From positions 19,971,118 through 20,035,117 of the forward strand of contig CM053334.1 in NCBI GenBank assembly GCA_028583605.1: a stretch of 64,000 bases of DNA, read 5' to 3'. This DNA comes from Dastarcus helophoroides. Lineage: Eukaryota; Arthropoda; Insecta; Coleoptera; Bothrideridae. How positions within the stretch are numbered: the first letter of the stretch is position 1; each line of letters opens with the position of its first letter. The notes under the pieces are model-generated. The model was not told the origin of the DNA. It saw nothing but the letters and a program-made list of their open reading frames with translations, and did no database searches. Positions 24,066 to 34,530 of the stretch are shown here, one piece after another. The position numbers were made by a program, and so were the translations under genes.

Positions 24066-24646
24066 TGATACCGGAGCCGCGTAAATTTGGTAAAAATAAA
24101 AATTAAAAAAAAATCGAAATAGTTTTTTTAGTCTGAAAGTCTATAGCACTGCTGTTCACCGTCGGTTCAAAAATCACTAGGCAAAACTGTCGGAAGGCTA
24201 GGCCTTTTGTATCTCACACTGGACTACCTCTTGTTTATCCACTGAGATCTTTTACTGGGAAGCGATTGTCATTAAGACTCAATTTACCACCTCAACGAAT
24301 TCTATGCTTAGAAGGATAGCAATTGTCGGCCTTTGTCTATCTCAATTGCAGTTCCATTAGAATGAAATGCGATTAGGATAGTTGATGGTAAACATCTACT
24401 AAACATCCGGGCTGTAATGGAACCAGGGACAAAAGCTTTTAGCAAATATCGGAGGTTCCACATTATTCACCCTTTGTTCATCCTAATTGCGTTTTCATGA
24501 TAAGGAAAATGCACTTAAGACGACAAACATCCTGTTATTCATTGAGGTGTAATTATCTTATCACTTTGGTAAAATACTTCAATTTCTGCCTAGCCATTTT
24601 TTTTTCTACCGTTAAGCGTCCTCAAAAAGATGAATATACGGTATAA
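24066..24646. mobile_element. ATACCG-ended repeat, copy 2
   Basis: Same orientation as copy 1, about 580 bases, highly similar. It carries a small insertion relative to copy 1 (gtcattaagactcaatt near 24268) that copy 3 also has. Confidence 0.8.
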
Positions 24647-26629
24647 TTATGTTGCCTACAATGTCGACTACTAAAAATATCCTGCGTGTCGTCTCAAGTT
24701 ATAAAACCTCTTTGTCTAAATGCGCGTATTGGCTGGTCACTCAAATAAATAACAAGGAAAAATACTTGCAGCGATGGTACGCGTAATTTGAAATAAACGA
24801 CTGAAAAACCAGGAAAATTTGACCGTTACGACCAAAAGAAGACTCGTTAAGGCTTGATTACTTCATACGAGAATGAAGTAATCTGCACAAGGCGCGTCTA
24901 TTTTTGTAATCTCATTTGATTTATCAAAAGAAGCCTATTTTATCAATCAGTGAAATATGTGATATATGAACAATGACGATAATAATTATGACAAAAACTA
25001 AAAAATAATATTTAGAAGACACAGGTTTCAATACTAAGTTTTTGAAAAGTCGTTTGGTTTGCCGCTGTGAACTTGGCACTGATTTTCGTGTCTTATTGCT
25101 TCTTTGGGCTCCATACTCCTTCCATAGTCGTAGACGGATCTGGTGTCACTTTTGGCTTATGAATGATCTTTGCAAACGTAAATGGTTCAGCAAAGTAATT
25201 TTGAATATGCAGGGGGAGCAAAACATATGTTATTATTAATATTTTATTTATGAAAAAGACGAATATGTCCATTAAGTCAATTAACTAAACAACGCTATCT
25301 AAATTGTTAAACTTAAAGATACCAAACACCAAAATAATAAAGTAAACGTTTATATATTACTATGTTTATGTTTAAATACAACTTACTATGTACACTAACG
25401 CGGTAACCTAAAATTTGCACCATAACAACTTATCGAAATAAACAAAAAAATTAAATATTTGCTTATTTTTTCATTAATAAAATTTGCATATGGAGATAAA
25501 CTAAAAAAAAGAGAACAAAATATAAGTTTAACATCACAAATGTTTAATATCACAGATGTAAAAATATGAACATATGCAAACATTATTTTCTATTTAAAGG
25601 GGCCAATTCAGTGCCAAGTGATAGAAAGCTTTGTTGACAATTATTAATTTTTAATGGTATTTGCCTTGGATTACAACTAGATATCCCTCTGTAAATCAAA
25701 TTCGATTTGCAAATAAAAAGGTACAACAAAATAAACATAAAAAATTCCAAAACATATTGTAAAAGTTGATTGCATTTACTGTTAAATAGTGTTTATGAAT
25801 TACCAAGATGGAACTAGTTCATTACAACTTTTGGCAACAATTTTATAAATATTTACTAGAACAAATACAAATATAATTATGAAAGTTGATAAAAGTGGCT
25901 TTATCTTCTTGGTACTAAATCGCATCACCTTACATTACATTAAATGTAATTGTCACAGAGTATTTCTGCGCGATTATCTATTTCAAAAGCATTAATGGTT
26001 AATTTATTTAAAAATATGTTACTCTACTAATAAGAGGATATTCAAGTGATAAATAAAATCAAAAAAGTTTAATACGTTGTCCAGAATTTTTTTCAATTAA
26101 TCGTTAATTATGAGGGGGTACATTACATGTAAGTTGTTGTGTAAGAAAATAATCGATTGCAAAAAAAATAAGGACGGATAATCAAAAATCTTAACAACTT
26201 ACTACATTAAAAAGTACATATCTGGAAATGATTATATTTTGTAGGATTTAAAAACCTGTAAACAACTTCAGTTATCGTAATTGCAATTTAATTAAACGTG
26301 ATAAGTAAATTCAAACAATAATAACCCGAAATGATTACCTTTTTAAAACCTGTTGACCATTAATGCTTCTTGCTTTTGATTAAAACTCGATAGAAACGCA
26401 ACAAATCAATTTTAATTCTATTTTATATACAATTTTCTAGAAAACGTAAGCTCTAATTGTAGAAGAAAATAACAAGGAACATTAAATTTTGTTATAATTG
26501 AGTTTCAAGAAATGGTCACCCAACATCTGTCAAAGCGAGCTAAACCAACTTACTTTTAACAAGATAAGTATTAAAAATTGAATTATTGGTAACATAAAAT
26601 CAGACTTTAAAAAACCCAATCGCGCTTAA
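24647..26629. other. Intergenic, no gene seen
   Basis: AT-rich DNA with only short, unconvincing open frames. No repeat array or recognised motif was identified. Confidence 0.5.
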
Positions 26630-27055
26630 TTTGGCGGCCTAAACGCGGGTCATTGCGAGCCTAATCGCCGGCAATTGGGGGGGCCCAATCGCGGGTAATT
26701 GGGGACCTAATCGCGAGTAATATGCGCCCCAGAGACTATGCGCCCGAATCGGGATTATTAGATGGCCCAATCGCAGATAGTTGGGAGTCCAATTGCAGAG
26801 TTGGGAATCCAATCGCAGGTAGCTGGGAGCCCAGTCAGGGGTAGCTGGAGACCGATCGCGGGTAGTTGGAGGCCCAATGACGGGTAGTTGGAGGCCCAAT
26901 GGCGGGTAGTTGAGGGCCTAATCGCAGGTAGTCGGGAGCCCAATCGCAGGTGGTTTTTGGGCCCAATTGCAGGTAGTTGGTCGACTCGCGACAGGTTCAA
27001 GAGCCAAAAGCGATTGATTTGTGGCCTACCCGCGATTATTAAGGCCCAATGGCGA
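26630..27055. repeat. GC-rich ~22-bp minisatellite
   Basis: About 19 degenerate units of the type ggtagttggaggcccaatcg. It lies just 3' of the PPP1R15 stop codon on the minus strand, so it should form part of the 3' untranslated region. It is much more GC-rich than the surroundings. Confidence 0.85.
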
Positions 27056-29597
27056 TTAGGCAGCGGCAAAACGTTCCTTGTATACTTTCTCTCTATGTTC
27101 CGGATCAAAAACACCGCCGATTTTGGCACCGATATCCCCAATTTTTTTCTTAAATCGAACCCTATCCCGCGCGTATTCCTCCCAAGGGCCCTTCCTGGCC
27201 GCCTGATAGGCGTAAGACCATTGTACCATGGGATGTACTTCGCAAAGTTCCTTGTCATTGGCGAATCGCACCTAAAAAAAAATAAAAGTGAACGTATTAA
27301 GTGTTTATTTGCTCGCAGCTTTGGGTATAATCCGTTAAGGGTATTTTTTTCATGATAGCGCGCTGTTAGATTTTCATTTAACTCAAATATTGCATCATCT
27401 AAATATACAAATAAATACAAGCAGACTTTCCCATTTATGTGGGAATGTAACCGCAATTGTTATTTTTATTTTAGAAGGTTCAAGTCTGATAAATCAAAGG
27501 TCGAAACAATCACGTACGTATATCGTAGTAGATTGATGTTAAAATACAAAACAATGGAAAATTCCATTCGTTATTAAAATGAACGCTCTAGATCTAGGAA
27601 ACTCTGGAACTATGTATAAAACATGGGCGTCTGCGATCTAAAATAATTATGTAGATAAGAGCTCGATTTTTTTAAATTGATGACAATTCTAGCGCCCAAT
27701 TTTATTTTAAATCTGACTTTTTTAAATCTTGCCAATAATTCTGATAACCAAATAAGTTGGTAATCTATCAACAATTAATTTCACTGAATACGCATTTGAA
27801 GTGGTACAGAAAAAATCAAGATTGTAAAAATAACAATTAAAATGATGCAAACTGATTAACTACGTTTTTAACCATCCAAACTTTTTAATCTGCAGCAGCG
27901 AAACCTTATATTTAAAAATGATTGATTAACTAATAGATATTAAAAATTATCCTACAGTTTATGCCCCAGAAATTGTTATACCCCAACTGAACCCAACCAA
28001 CATAAACCAACAATTTAAATTGCAAGGGCGTCGCAAACCGCCACGTTAGAGACAAATAGGCATAGTAATCCAATTTTGGAAACGTCATTCAGTAGCACTG
28101 CGATTTTTGAACTGTCTATTCGGTAGACATGCGATTTTTAAACTGTCAATTCAAAAGGCATGCGATTTTTGAAGTATCAATTCAGTAGGCATGCGATTTT
28201 TAAACTGTCAATTCAGTAGGCATGCGATTTTTCGAACTGTCAATTCAGTAGGCATGCGATTTTTGAACTGTCAATTCAAGTATGCATGCGATTTTTGAAC
28301 TGTCAATTCAATAGGCATAAATAAATTTTGAAACCATCAACTAGTGGCTGCCCTATCTTCTATAAATGGGAAAACAGATCGGAAAATGTGATTTTTTTTT
28401 CAGACTTTTAAGTTTAATAGACCTCTTCAGGTCGAACTGTCAATTGACCAACTTTTGAAACGTCAATGAGATAAACACGCGATTTTTGAACTACTCAATA
28501 AGTTGGCGTGCAATTTATTAAATGTCAAGTCAGTAGACCAGCGCTTTCAAATTATGAAACGAGTAGACCTTGAATGGTCAAGCGAATATACTCGATCATT
28601 TCTTCAGAAAAATGCCACAATATTCACAAAGCAACCTTCTTTGGATTTTTTCAAATAGTCAAACCAAACTGAAATTATGAACACAATGCCAAATTTTTTG
28701 AAATTATCAAAAAAAAAAACTATTTGATGTGGTGAAGAACCGAGAATACAGATCGAGGGAGATGCCCCTCGTGCGACGCCCCTGCCAACTCCGTTGCTTC
28801 CAACGTGCGATAATTACCTTTTTATTTGGTATAACGGATGATGAAGAATCCAAATCACTTTCATCGTCTGTCCGATCGCTTTCGCTTTCACTATCACTAT
28901 CACAAGATGAAATTGAATAATTGCACTCTTCGTCAGTCTCAGAACCAAAAACTATGAAGCTGTCTTCACTCTCGGAGGTAGATAAACGGGAGCACCTACT
29001 AGGAGGTGTAACGGATATAGACACAGGGGACCCAAAATTCGTGTTCTCTATGCATATATCGATCATAGGCACATCGACGGGACTAGAATTGAGGATTAGA
29101 TCCCCGAGTTTTATGGGTTGAATTTGATCCGAAGTATCAGAGCAGTTCGACATATCCATTTCCACATTCTCAATATCCATCAACTCGTTAATCGTCTGTC
29201 TATTCAAGTTATGCTTTTCAGGTGTTTTGGTTCTCTTCTTTCGTCTACCCTTGCGACTCTTCCGCCCCCTTTTCCTATTATTACACATGACTTTCGCGCT
29301 TTTGCTTTCTGTGTCAACTGTACTGGAATTTCTCTCAGGTTCGGTGGCTGTGGGGCCCGAGTTCTGACAATAACTTACATCGATTTGATTTGTGTTGGTC
29401 GAGGGTGACACATCTAATTTATTTGACCAACTGTGATTTATATAGTTCGGATTGGTGAATTTTTTGTTGGTCAAGGTACCTTGGAGCTGGATACCCACAT
29501 TGGGCAGGTAAATCGCCGCCGTGTGAAAATCATGTTTCAACCCTGGCTTCGGGTTCCCCACCGGGGAACTATTCAAATTATTCAAAATACTCCACAT
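27056..29597 (-). CDS. PPP1R15: PPP1R15 (GADD34/CReP-type) eIF2-alpha phosphatase regulator
   Basis: The regulatory subunit that brings protein phosphatase 1 to phosphorylated eIF2-alpha and ends the integrated stress response. Exons are 29597-28818 and 27271-27056 (331 residues), joined in phase 0 across a GT-AG intron of about 1.5 kb. The splice reconstitutes the PP1-docking motif K-VRF (residues 260-263). Downstream is the family signature: HPMVQWSYAYQAARKGPWEE, then ARDRVRFKKKI and DPEHREKVYKERF. In mammals this segment binds actin and substrate. The N-terminal 260 residues are poorly conserved, with a basic run (KRGRKSRKGRRKKRTK) and acidic Ser-rich tracts. The start is the first ATG after the in-frame stop upstream. 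A long upstream ORF precedes it, fitting the known translational control of this family. The intron holds a 31-bp minisatellite. Confidence 0.93.
28085..28320. repeat. ~31-bp minisatellite in the PPP1R15 intron
   Basis: About eight units of the type caattcagtaggcatgcgat followed by ttttgaactgt. Degenerate relatives continue to about 28560. Confidence 0.85.
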
Positions 29598-29605
29598 TTT
29601 GAGGC

Positions 29606-29839
29606 TCACATAAAACTCGATCTTCTAAATAAACTTTTTTGCCACCACAATCCGGTTTTACACAGTTTAGAGTTCAAAGAATGCGCGTTTGTGATAATCG
29701 AATGTCCTTTGAGTCGCATAAAACACGATCTACACGGATAATGGTTCTTTTTTCTCACAACACTGTTTTGGACGCTTTTGGGCACTGAACGGACACTGTT
29801 AATACGATTGAGAGCACTATTTTCGGATACAATCGCCAT
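29606..29839 (-). promoter_or_regulatory. Upstream ORF before PPP1R15
   Basis: A 77-codon minus-strand ORF starts at 29839 (ATGGCGATT) and stops with TGA at 29608-29606, eight bases before the PPP1R15 start at 29597. Its last codon is an ATG directly followed by the TGA, so ribosomes could also initiate there on a minimal start-stop unit. Upstream ORFs that permit translation under eIF2 phosphorylation are known in mammalian and Drosophila PPP1R15 mRNAs. It is assumed, not shown, that this segment is transcribed and unspliced. Confidence 0.6.
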
Positions 29840-31202
29840 TATTACGCACGAAACTGTATTTTTGTATTCGACAATCTTTATTCTTCCATGTTGGGACAGA
29901 AAATGACTGATATAAACATAACCGCAATACGCATGACAGACGCAATCGACGTTGCCGTTTTGTTAAAATTATCGTACTAGAGAAGGAAGTTTAAATTTTA
30001 CGGGTTTGGCGAAGGACGGAGCCGAGCGTTTGTAACAGCAACTGATTAATTTGTTTACTTTTTCGAATCACCAATCATTTTGTTCAGTGCTATAGTAATC
30101 ATTATGTGATAAGAATGTTTGGAATGAATTCGATTTCGATTTCCCGCCATCATATTACAACCTTACGCTTGGTATCGGCAACATTGTGTCCACCAACGCC
30201 AAAGAAATGACTAGAAGTTCCTGGAAAATTTAGATCATAATTTGTTAATATATCATCAATGACGATTGCAGCATTTCATGCAATTCAACTAGCGATGATG
30301 AATGATATTTGGGTGATTAATTGACTTAAAATACATCGCTTTGTTCACAAGAAATTCGTATAAATAGATATTTAAAAGTATTGACATGCGGCGACATCTA
30401 ACGGCTACAATTTAAACTATAAACGAAACTTATTTTAAAGCGGAAATTAAACCAATGCGCCTTATTATTAAAATTCACAATTTAGTACTGTTTAAGTATT
30501 GTCAACTTTAATATTAAATTATTATTTTGCCATTTATAATTAAATCAAATAGTACAAATAATTTAATATAGAAAGCATACACGACTTGTCTACCTGAGTC
30601 ATTAATTGGTTACTAGATGGCACAATCTGTAACAATTTATATATTTATTATTATTTCCATTACGAAAACTTAGAGGTTAACTAAAATATATTCAATCAAT
30701 GTTTGGGTTCTTAAAGCAACTAATATATTCTGCTTTACATGCGAGAATTTCGGGAAGTTAAAAATACAGGTACAATAACAGGCTGCGGCATCTGTTGACC
30801 ATTTGTTTAATTAATTAGCGAGAATAATTATTATAGTTCACAGATGGCACTAGTGGAATAATATTAGAAAAAGTCCTACAATTCTTATAATTTTCTCCAA
30901 AATAAAATTTTTTTTTTGGTACGAAGGTATACTAGAATGAGACGCAAATTTTAAAATTATTTTTTATTATAGAGCAAGGGAGAGCAAGGGTTGCAAACAC
31001 TTCGACCGTTTTGAAAGTAGTCCGCGAAGCTAAAATTGAAAAATTTGCTTTCACTTAAATTTAAAATTGTTGCACTATGAAAAATTTGAAAAATCCTAAA
31101 ATTAACCATATTTTACAAAAAAAGTAGCCCTTAAGATATAAAAGTTTCGCCACAGCTATTAAAGAAGATGAACACAAAGAGGTGGACTAACGTTGCCTTT
31201 TT
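29840..31202. other. Intergenic, promoter side of PPP1R15
   Basis: No coding sequence seen. The part next to 29840 should hold the PPP1R15 promoter, but no TATA box is obvious. agatggca-type words common in insect repeats occur near 30614 and 30842. Confidence 0.5.
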
Positions 31203-31450
31203 TTAACCCTTTCGCGCCGAAGACCGTATATTCCCGTGTTAAAAAAATGTGACAAATAGTCGAAGATTGTATTTATCCGAATTATATTTTTAATTTAGTA
31301 CAATATTTTTGTAGTGACGCCGATTATCTTACTTTTCCGGTAAATGTATGCTATAACGATGAAGACCATACGATTCCGTAAACTTCGAAAACTGCTCGCC
31401 TTATGAGCATACTTAAAAATAGGAAAATAGCACATCACGAAAGGGTTAAA
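31203..31450. mobile_element. TTAA-flanked piggyBac-like MITE
   Basis: A 240-base unit (31207-31446) is flanked on both sides by TTAA and has inverted ends CCCTTTCGCG / CCCTTTCGTG. TTAA duplications with CCC-starting ends fit piggyBac-type elements. Internal words GAAGACCGTATATTCCCG and GAAGACCATACGATTCCG are related subterminal repeats. No ORF. Confidence 0.8.
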
Positions 31451-32410
31451 GGAAGCATCTTGTGTATTTTTACCATACTTGAATCTGTTACAAAATGCGG
31501 ATAAAATGTTATAAATAATTCATAATTTGTATAAAAACTTTCTCGAAAATTCTAATAAATAAACAACATTTACAGATTAAAGTCGAAATTTTAGAAATTA
31601 AATCGAAAGAGTGAATTTTGAGAAAAACAGCGAAGCGAAAACAAAATTGATATTTCGAGCTAGAGAAAGTTTTATTAAAAAATTTAAAGAGTTTAAATGT
31701 TCAGAAAAAAATTCTTATGTTAACGAGTTTGTACTCGAAATTAGCATAGAAATTCGAAATTTCGAGACTAATTAATATCAAAATGTCAAGAACAAATTCA
31801 AAATCTTTACATAAAAAACTACAAACATAAAAAGCATGATAACGAAGGCTTCCACGGTCAGAGTTAGTACAGGATATACTTCTTTCTGGATTGGACCGTG
31901 CCAAAGAACTAGTGAAAGTGTTCTTTATTTGTTAAAATTGTCCAAGGTTTCCTTATTGATAAAGCAGCTTGTGATCGAACTTGCCAGGAAATTACTTAAA
32001 AAAATAAGACGCCAACAGTCCGAATATTACACGGATTGTTAATATATGGCAATTTAGTCAAATTCCAAAGCTGTGACGTAACTTATGTAAGAAAAACAAA
32101 GGACTATATATTCTACTCGCTTATTTTTTAACCTCCTGTTCTGAAGAAAGTAAAGCTATTTAACAAAAACCATTCAAAAGTACGTGATACCATAATTAAT
32201 TCCAAATGCAACTTTTGGCGTGCCTACACTGAATAATGATGATTACATAATAGACCGCCAAGTTATAAAAGAATCAACACATCAATAACTTATTGACCCG
32301 AAAATCTCAATTGCAAATATTTTAATTGGATAGTATTTACAATTGCTAAAATAAAAGTGTCAGCAAATGAGTCTAGCGGATATTTAGTTCAAAACATAAA
32401 CTTATTTTTT
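31451..32410. other. Intergenic, no gene seen
   Basis: AT-rich; the short open frames at 31701-31904 and 31836-32042 overlap on opposite strands and have no recognisable content. Confidence 0.45.
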
Positions 32411-32524
32411 GGTGGAATGGACTTGGATCATTGGTCTTGATAGTCTCTTGATCTTCAAAAACTGATATGCAAATCTTGTCCCCTGGAATCAAGAGAAATT
32501 AAAAACACAACACTTGCTCTAACG
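32411..32524 (-). mobile_element. Hairpin retroposon fragment
   Basis: Diverged partial copy: ggtggaatggac (tail end), then cttgtcccctggaatcaaga and aacacaacacttgctctaacg. It stops at the hairpin centre, 150 bases before the BCAT start codon. Confidence 0.7.
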
Positions 32525-32527
32525 TCT

Positions 32528-32559
32528 TTGGTCTACAGTTTTGAAAAACTGTAGACCAA
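32528..32559. repeat. Perfect 15-bp hairpin
   Basis: Arms ttggtctacagtttt and aaaactgtagaccaa with a 2-base loop, about 115 bases upstream of the BCAT ATG. It may be a cis element in the 5' region or chance debris. Confidence 0.6.
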
Positions 32560-32673
32560 AATTTTGTCATTTCAGGCAAAGATAACTTGAGTTAAACGAA
32601 CTAATATTGACGTTTTTCGCCGCCGCGACACCTTTCAAAACCTAATATTCGGTCCAAATTTAAAATTCCCGCA

Positions 32674-33840
32674 ATGGACTTTCCTCTCGTGACGAAAAAA
32701 TTGGTGGGCAGAGGCCAGCGTTTCTGCGCTTCAGAGGCCACTTTCTTATACAAAAATTTACAGTTAAAAATGGCCGATGCCAGCCAGCTGAGGATGAAAC
32801 CGCAGAATCACGAGAACAGATTCGGCCAGGTCTTTACAGATCACATGTTGAAGATATCTTACAGTAAAACTAAGGGTGGATGGGAGTATCCTCGGATTAT
32901 TCCGCTGGAGAACATCGTGTTGCATCCGGGGGCCAAAGTGCTCCATAACGCCATCGAATTATTCGAGGGTATGCAAGCTTTTAGAGGTGTGGATGATAAA
33001 GTTAGGATATTCAGACCTGAATTCAATATGAGGCGGATGAATATATCAGCGGAAAATGCCGAGTTGCCCACTTTTAAAGGGAAAGAGTTGGTTAAGTGTT
33101 TGAAAAAGTTGATTCAAATCGAGAAAGACTGGATTCCCGCCACTAAAGCGAACGCTTTGTATATTAGACCAACTCTAATAGGGGTCGATGGAACTTTAGG
33201 TTTGGAAAAATCGAATTACGCGTTACTCTTCGTATTCGTGTGTCCGATAGTACGTGGATTCTTTAAAGATGGCGTCAAATTGTTAGCAGACCCAGCTTAC
33301 GTTAGAACTTGTCCCGGGGGTGTTGGTCATGTAAAAATGGGTGCCAAATACGTTCCAACGATTAAAATTCAGCAGGAGGTGCTCAGGCGGGGACTGCAGC
33401 AAATTCTATGGCTTTACGGACCTGACCATCAAATCACGGAAATAGGCAGTATGAACGTCATGGTTGTTTACAAGGATAAAGCCGGTTTTAAAGTTGTGGC
33501 TACCCCTCCGCTGGAGGGATTGGTTTTAGAAGGAGTTGCTAGAAGTTCGATTTTGGAACTGGTAAACGAGTGGAAAGATTACAAAGTTGAAGAACGTGTA
33601 ATCACCATGAAAGAAATCATTGAATTGAACAAAAATAGTTGTTTGTTGGAAATGTTTGGTTGTGGTATTGCTTGTGCAGTGAGTCCTGTCAGCGAAATTG
33701 AATATTTGGGGCAGAGATTGGTCATACCTACTACGAAGCACCCGGAACCACTCTATGAAAGAATACGGTTGAAAATAAATGATATACTGTATGGTCATAT
33801 CAAACACCCTTGGGCACAAGGCATAGATGATATTGTATGA
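32674..33840 (+). CDS. Branched-chain amino acid aminotransferase, intronless, altered active site
   Basis: A fold-type IV PLP aminotransferase of the BCAT family, which normally interconverts Leu/Ile/Val and their 2-oxo acids. The 388 residues fill one exon. An N-terminal ~32-residue extension rich in K/R and S (VTKKLVGRGQRF) could target mitochondria. Family blocks are clear: FTDHMLK (54-60), ELFEGMQAFRG (95-105), LYIRPTLIG (162-170), LLADPAYVRTCPGG (203-216), LWLYGPDHQITEIGSMN (246-261). The PLP lysine is K221 in GHVKMGAKY. Unusually, the usual GVTR reads GVAR (A289) and FG-x-GTA reads FGCGIA (I332). Both threonines hold the PLP phosphate in characterised BCATs. GTGD around the lysine is also changed (GVGH), so activity is doubtful or altered. 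An AATAAA at 33974-33979 follows. The intact frame suggests selection, or recent retroposition from a spliced parent. Confidence 0.93.
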   Translation: MDFPLVTKKLVGRGQRFCASEATFLYKNLQLKMADASQLRMKPQNHENRFGQVFTDHMLKISYSKTKGGWEYPRIIPLENIVLHPGAKVLHNAIELFEGMQAFRGVDDKVRIFRPEFNMRRMNISAENAELPTFKGKELVKCLKKLIQIEKDWIPATKANALYIRPTLIGVDGTLGLEKSNYALLFVFVCPIVRGFFKDGVKLLADPAYVRTCPGGVGHVKMGAKYVPTIKIQQEVLRRGLQQILWLYGPDHQITEIGSMNVMVVYKDKAGFKVVATPPLEGLVLEGVARSSILELVNEWKDYKVEERVITMKEIIELNKNSCLLEMFGCGIACAVSPVSEIEYLGQRLVIPTTKHPEPLYERIRLKINDILYGHIKHPWAQGIDDIV

Positions 33841-33973
33841 CATTTGATTCGTTCCAAGGAAGCAGATTGTGACGTTTCTGCTTTACGATTCTGGACAGGG
33901 AAATTGAGTAGGAATCCTAGAAGAAATAAGAACTTAATACTGGGCTAAATCTTAAATCAGATGTTAAACGAGA

Positions 33974-33979
33974 AATAAA
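33974..33979 (+). terminator. Poly(A) signal of BCAT
   Basis: AATAAA, 134 bases after the BCAT stop codon, in otherwise non-coding sequence. Confidence 0.6.
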
Positions 33980-34530
33980 ATCTAGATTTTTCATACAAGA
34001 GAAAAATTAATGATAATATAATTAATATTACAATTTTTAGGAAACTAAACTTTTTTATATAGTATTCTAATTCATTAATAAATAATTAATTAATTACTTG
34101 GTTAATAATTAATAATGCCATTTCTTATTCATGTACCACACTCATTTGGGGTGAATTAACTGTCAGTTTTGTTCTTTGTTAAAGACCTTGAAATCATGAC
34201 AAGTTTAGAAGTGGAGTCTCAAGATGTGAAAGAATGAAAAAAAAATATTCACATACTCAACGTATAAATAAGATTGTAGTTCGATTATTAAAAATAATAA
34301 ATCCGTCGACCATTCACTAATCCTAGATTTTAAACATAGTGATGGCGGTTTAATCCCAGTTGGCTCGTGCGGTAAACATATTTGGACAAATTAGGAATAG
34401 ATCTCATTCAGATGGGATGTTAAAACCTCAAAATTCGTCAGTGATTACAAATCGTTTAGTTTTTTTTTCAGAACTATTCCTCCTCTTCAAAGGCAGTTCC
34501 TTTTATTTTTTTTCATTTTATACTCTTTTT
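33980..34530. other. Intergenic, no gene seen
   Basis: AT-rich sequence between the BCAT 3' end and the nested transposon block. No supported feature. Confidence 0.45.

Noticed and set aside
26758..27456. 232-codon minus-strand frame over the minisatellite
   Set aside because: It overlaps the real PPP1R15 last exon in another frame and runs through intron sequence and repeats; no domain is recognisable.
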